Below, piece by piece: positions 63,201-64,000 of a stretch of DNA of 64,000 nucleotides (positions within the stretch are counted from its first letter, which is position 1; each line of letters begins with the position of its first letter). The notes beneath the pieces were generated by a model. The model searched no databases. It was given only the letters and a program-made list of their open reading frames with translations, and had not been told where the DNA came from. Where the stretch lies: NCBI RefSeq assembly GCF_022581195.2, contig NC_061474.1, positions 2,914,001 to 2,978,000 on the forward strand. Direction: 5' to 3'. The translations under genes and the position numbers were made by a program. The DNA comes from Helicoverpa zea. Lineage: Eukaryota; Arthropoda; Insecta; Lepidoptera; Noctuidae.

Positions 63201-64000
63201 GTTTAAATACCAACATATCATCAAACTATAAATGAATAAATCCCCCATGAATTGTACGATATATATCATGGCGACTTAAAAAATGCCATGCAAACATTTT
63301 TTTTATCCTCCTCAACTACTCTACAGCACACGTTGATCAAACATTTAAGTATTCACATCAAGTATGATCTCTTGAACATCTGTGTTTCGTAAAGGAAGTC
63401 CAATAGTTTGTATGTCTGTCACGGATAAGTTGAAGTTTGCTAAACTTAGGACTTTAGCAGCTTCGGGAGATACATTGTGACATTTGTTTAGAATTTTGAA
63501 GGAAGATGATAGCCATGAAGAATAAAATCACTAGTGCAACTAGATTGACGCTTCGTAAGAGCTTTTATAGGCCCAAAAAAATTGACTTTGACCAGGTGAT
63601 AGCTCTTTTACTTATCATCATATTCCTCTTAGGTAAAGTCCATTGTTAAGCTTAGACCTCCTCCAATGAGCGCCAAACCTATAGGTTTTGGGCGCACTTC
63701 GTCCATCCATCCATTGCTCGCTATACATACTCACAAGGCTAAAAAAATACTTTATGTCTTATTGAAGCAAAATGTTCATAGTATAGGTAATCAACCATAC
63801 TCTGCTTATGTATTAAAACAGTAAATTAGCACAAAATGTAAAAGAAAAAGACAAAATTTTTGCTACAAGCTAGCGTCATGAATGTATTCGTCAGCATCTC
63901 ACATTTCATTTACAAACAACTCGATTCACGAACTAGAACACGACGATTTCGTTTTACGAATGAATCATATACCTACATAATATTATTTTTATTTCTCAGA
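63201..64000. other. AT-rich DNA, nothing recognised
   Basis: GACCTCCTCCAATGAGCGCC with TTGGGCGCACTTCG (63656-63700) is a GC-richer island that may belong to a repeat without a second copy here. Confidence 0.4.

Overview
The window looks like an AT-rich, non-genic stretch of a moth (Lepidoptera) nuclear genome, probably a noctuid. The basis is recognition of several interspersed repeats I know from moth genomes and the invertebrate character of the transposon proteins; species cannot be named from sequence alone. I find no host protein-coding gene, rRNA gene or functional tRNA gene. The only long intact reading frame is a DNA-transposon transposase. Two places could be first exons of host genes (57060-57372 and, weakly, 5330-5462).

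Nearly everything recognisable is mobile DNA. Family names used below: SINE-A, a tRNA-headed SINE of about 385 bp (full copies 12810-13198 and 45915-46297, many truncated ones); LINE-A, a non-LTR retrotransposon seen only as 3' tails (3670, 16480, 54670), whose last bases match the SINE-A tail; X, a short moth repeat ending in ATATTAGTATAG; Q, a repeat centred on a CCGGTCGTGTCGG motif; TA-MITE, about 390 bp (10223, 18611, 53662); M300, a MITE of about 300 bp with TCTAGACC ends (16260, 24413, 30917); M145, a MITE of about 145 bp (17111, 44792).

Layout. 1-9 kb: a terminal-repeat element fragment, a 5'-truncated LINE with a readable reverse-transcriptase C-terminus, a 120-bp tandem array, SINE and X fragments, and a MITE with almost perfect 59-bp arms. 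9-20 kb: TIR elements, two TA-MITEs, SINE-A copies, a poly(A)-tailed retroposed insert, and an M300 copy split by a LINE-A tail. 20-33 kb: sparse, with hairpins, Q, X and two M300 copies. 33-45 kb is densest: a 303-bp TIR element, an intact mariner-superfamily transposon with a DD41D transposase (35143-36892), a GC-rich MITE, a 1,476-bp hAT-type element holding two retrotransposon tails in tail-to-tail orientation (39189-40664), a reverse-transcriptase remnant (41285-41980), and a 988-bp TIR element carrying a GC-rich, exon-like insert (43800-44787). 45-64 kb: more SINE-A, LINE tails, MITEs, an inverted-repeat structure and a candidate promoter with a 5' exon.

The parts fit together as layers of insertion. 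Several retroposed fragments are bounded by direct target-site duplications of 8-18 bp that can be read directly, so insertion order can be reconstructed. The shared hairpin-bearing 3' tail of SINE-A and LINE-A suggests that the SINE uses the LINE's machinery.
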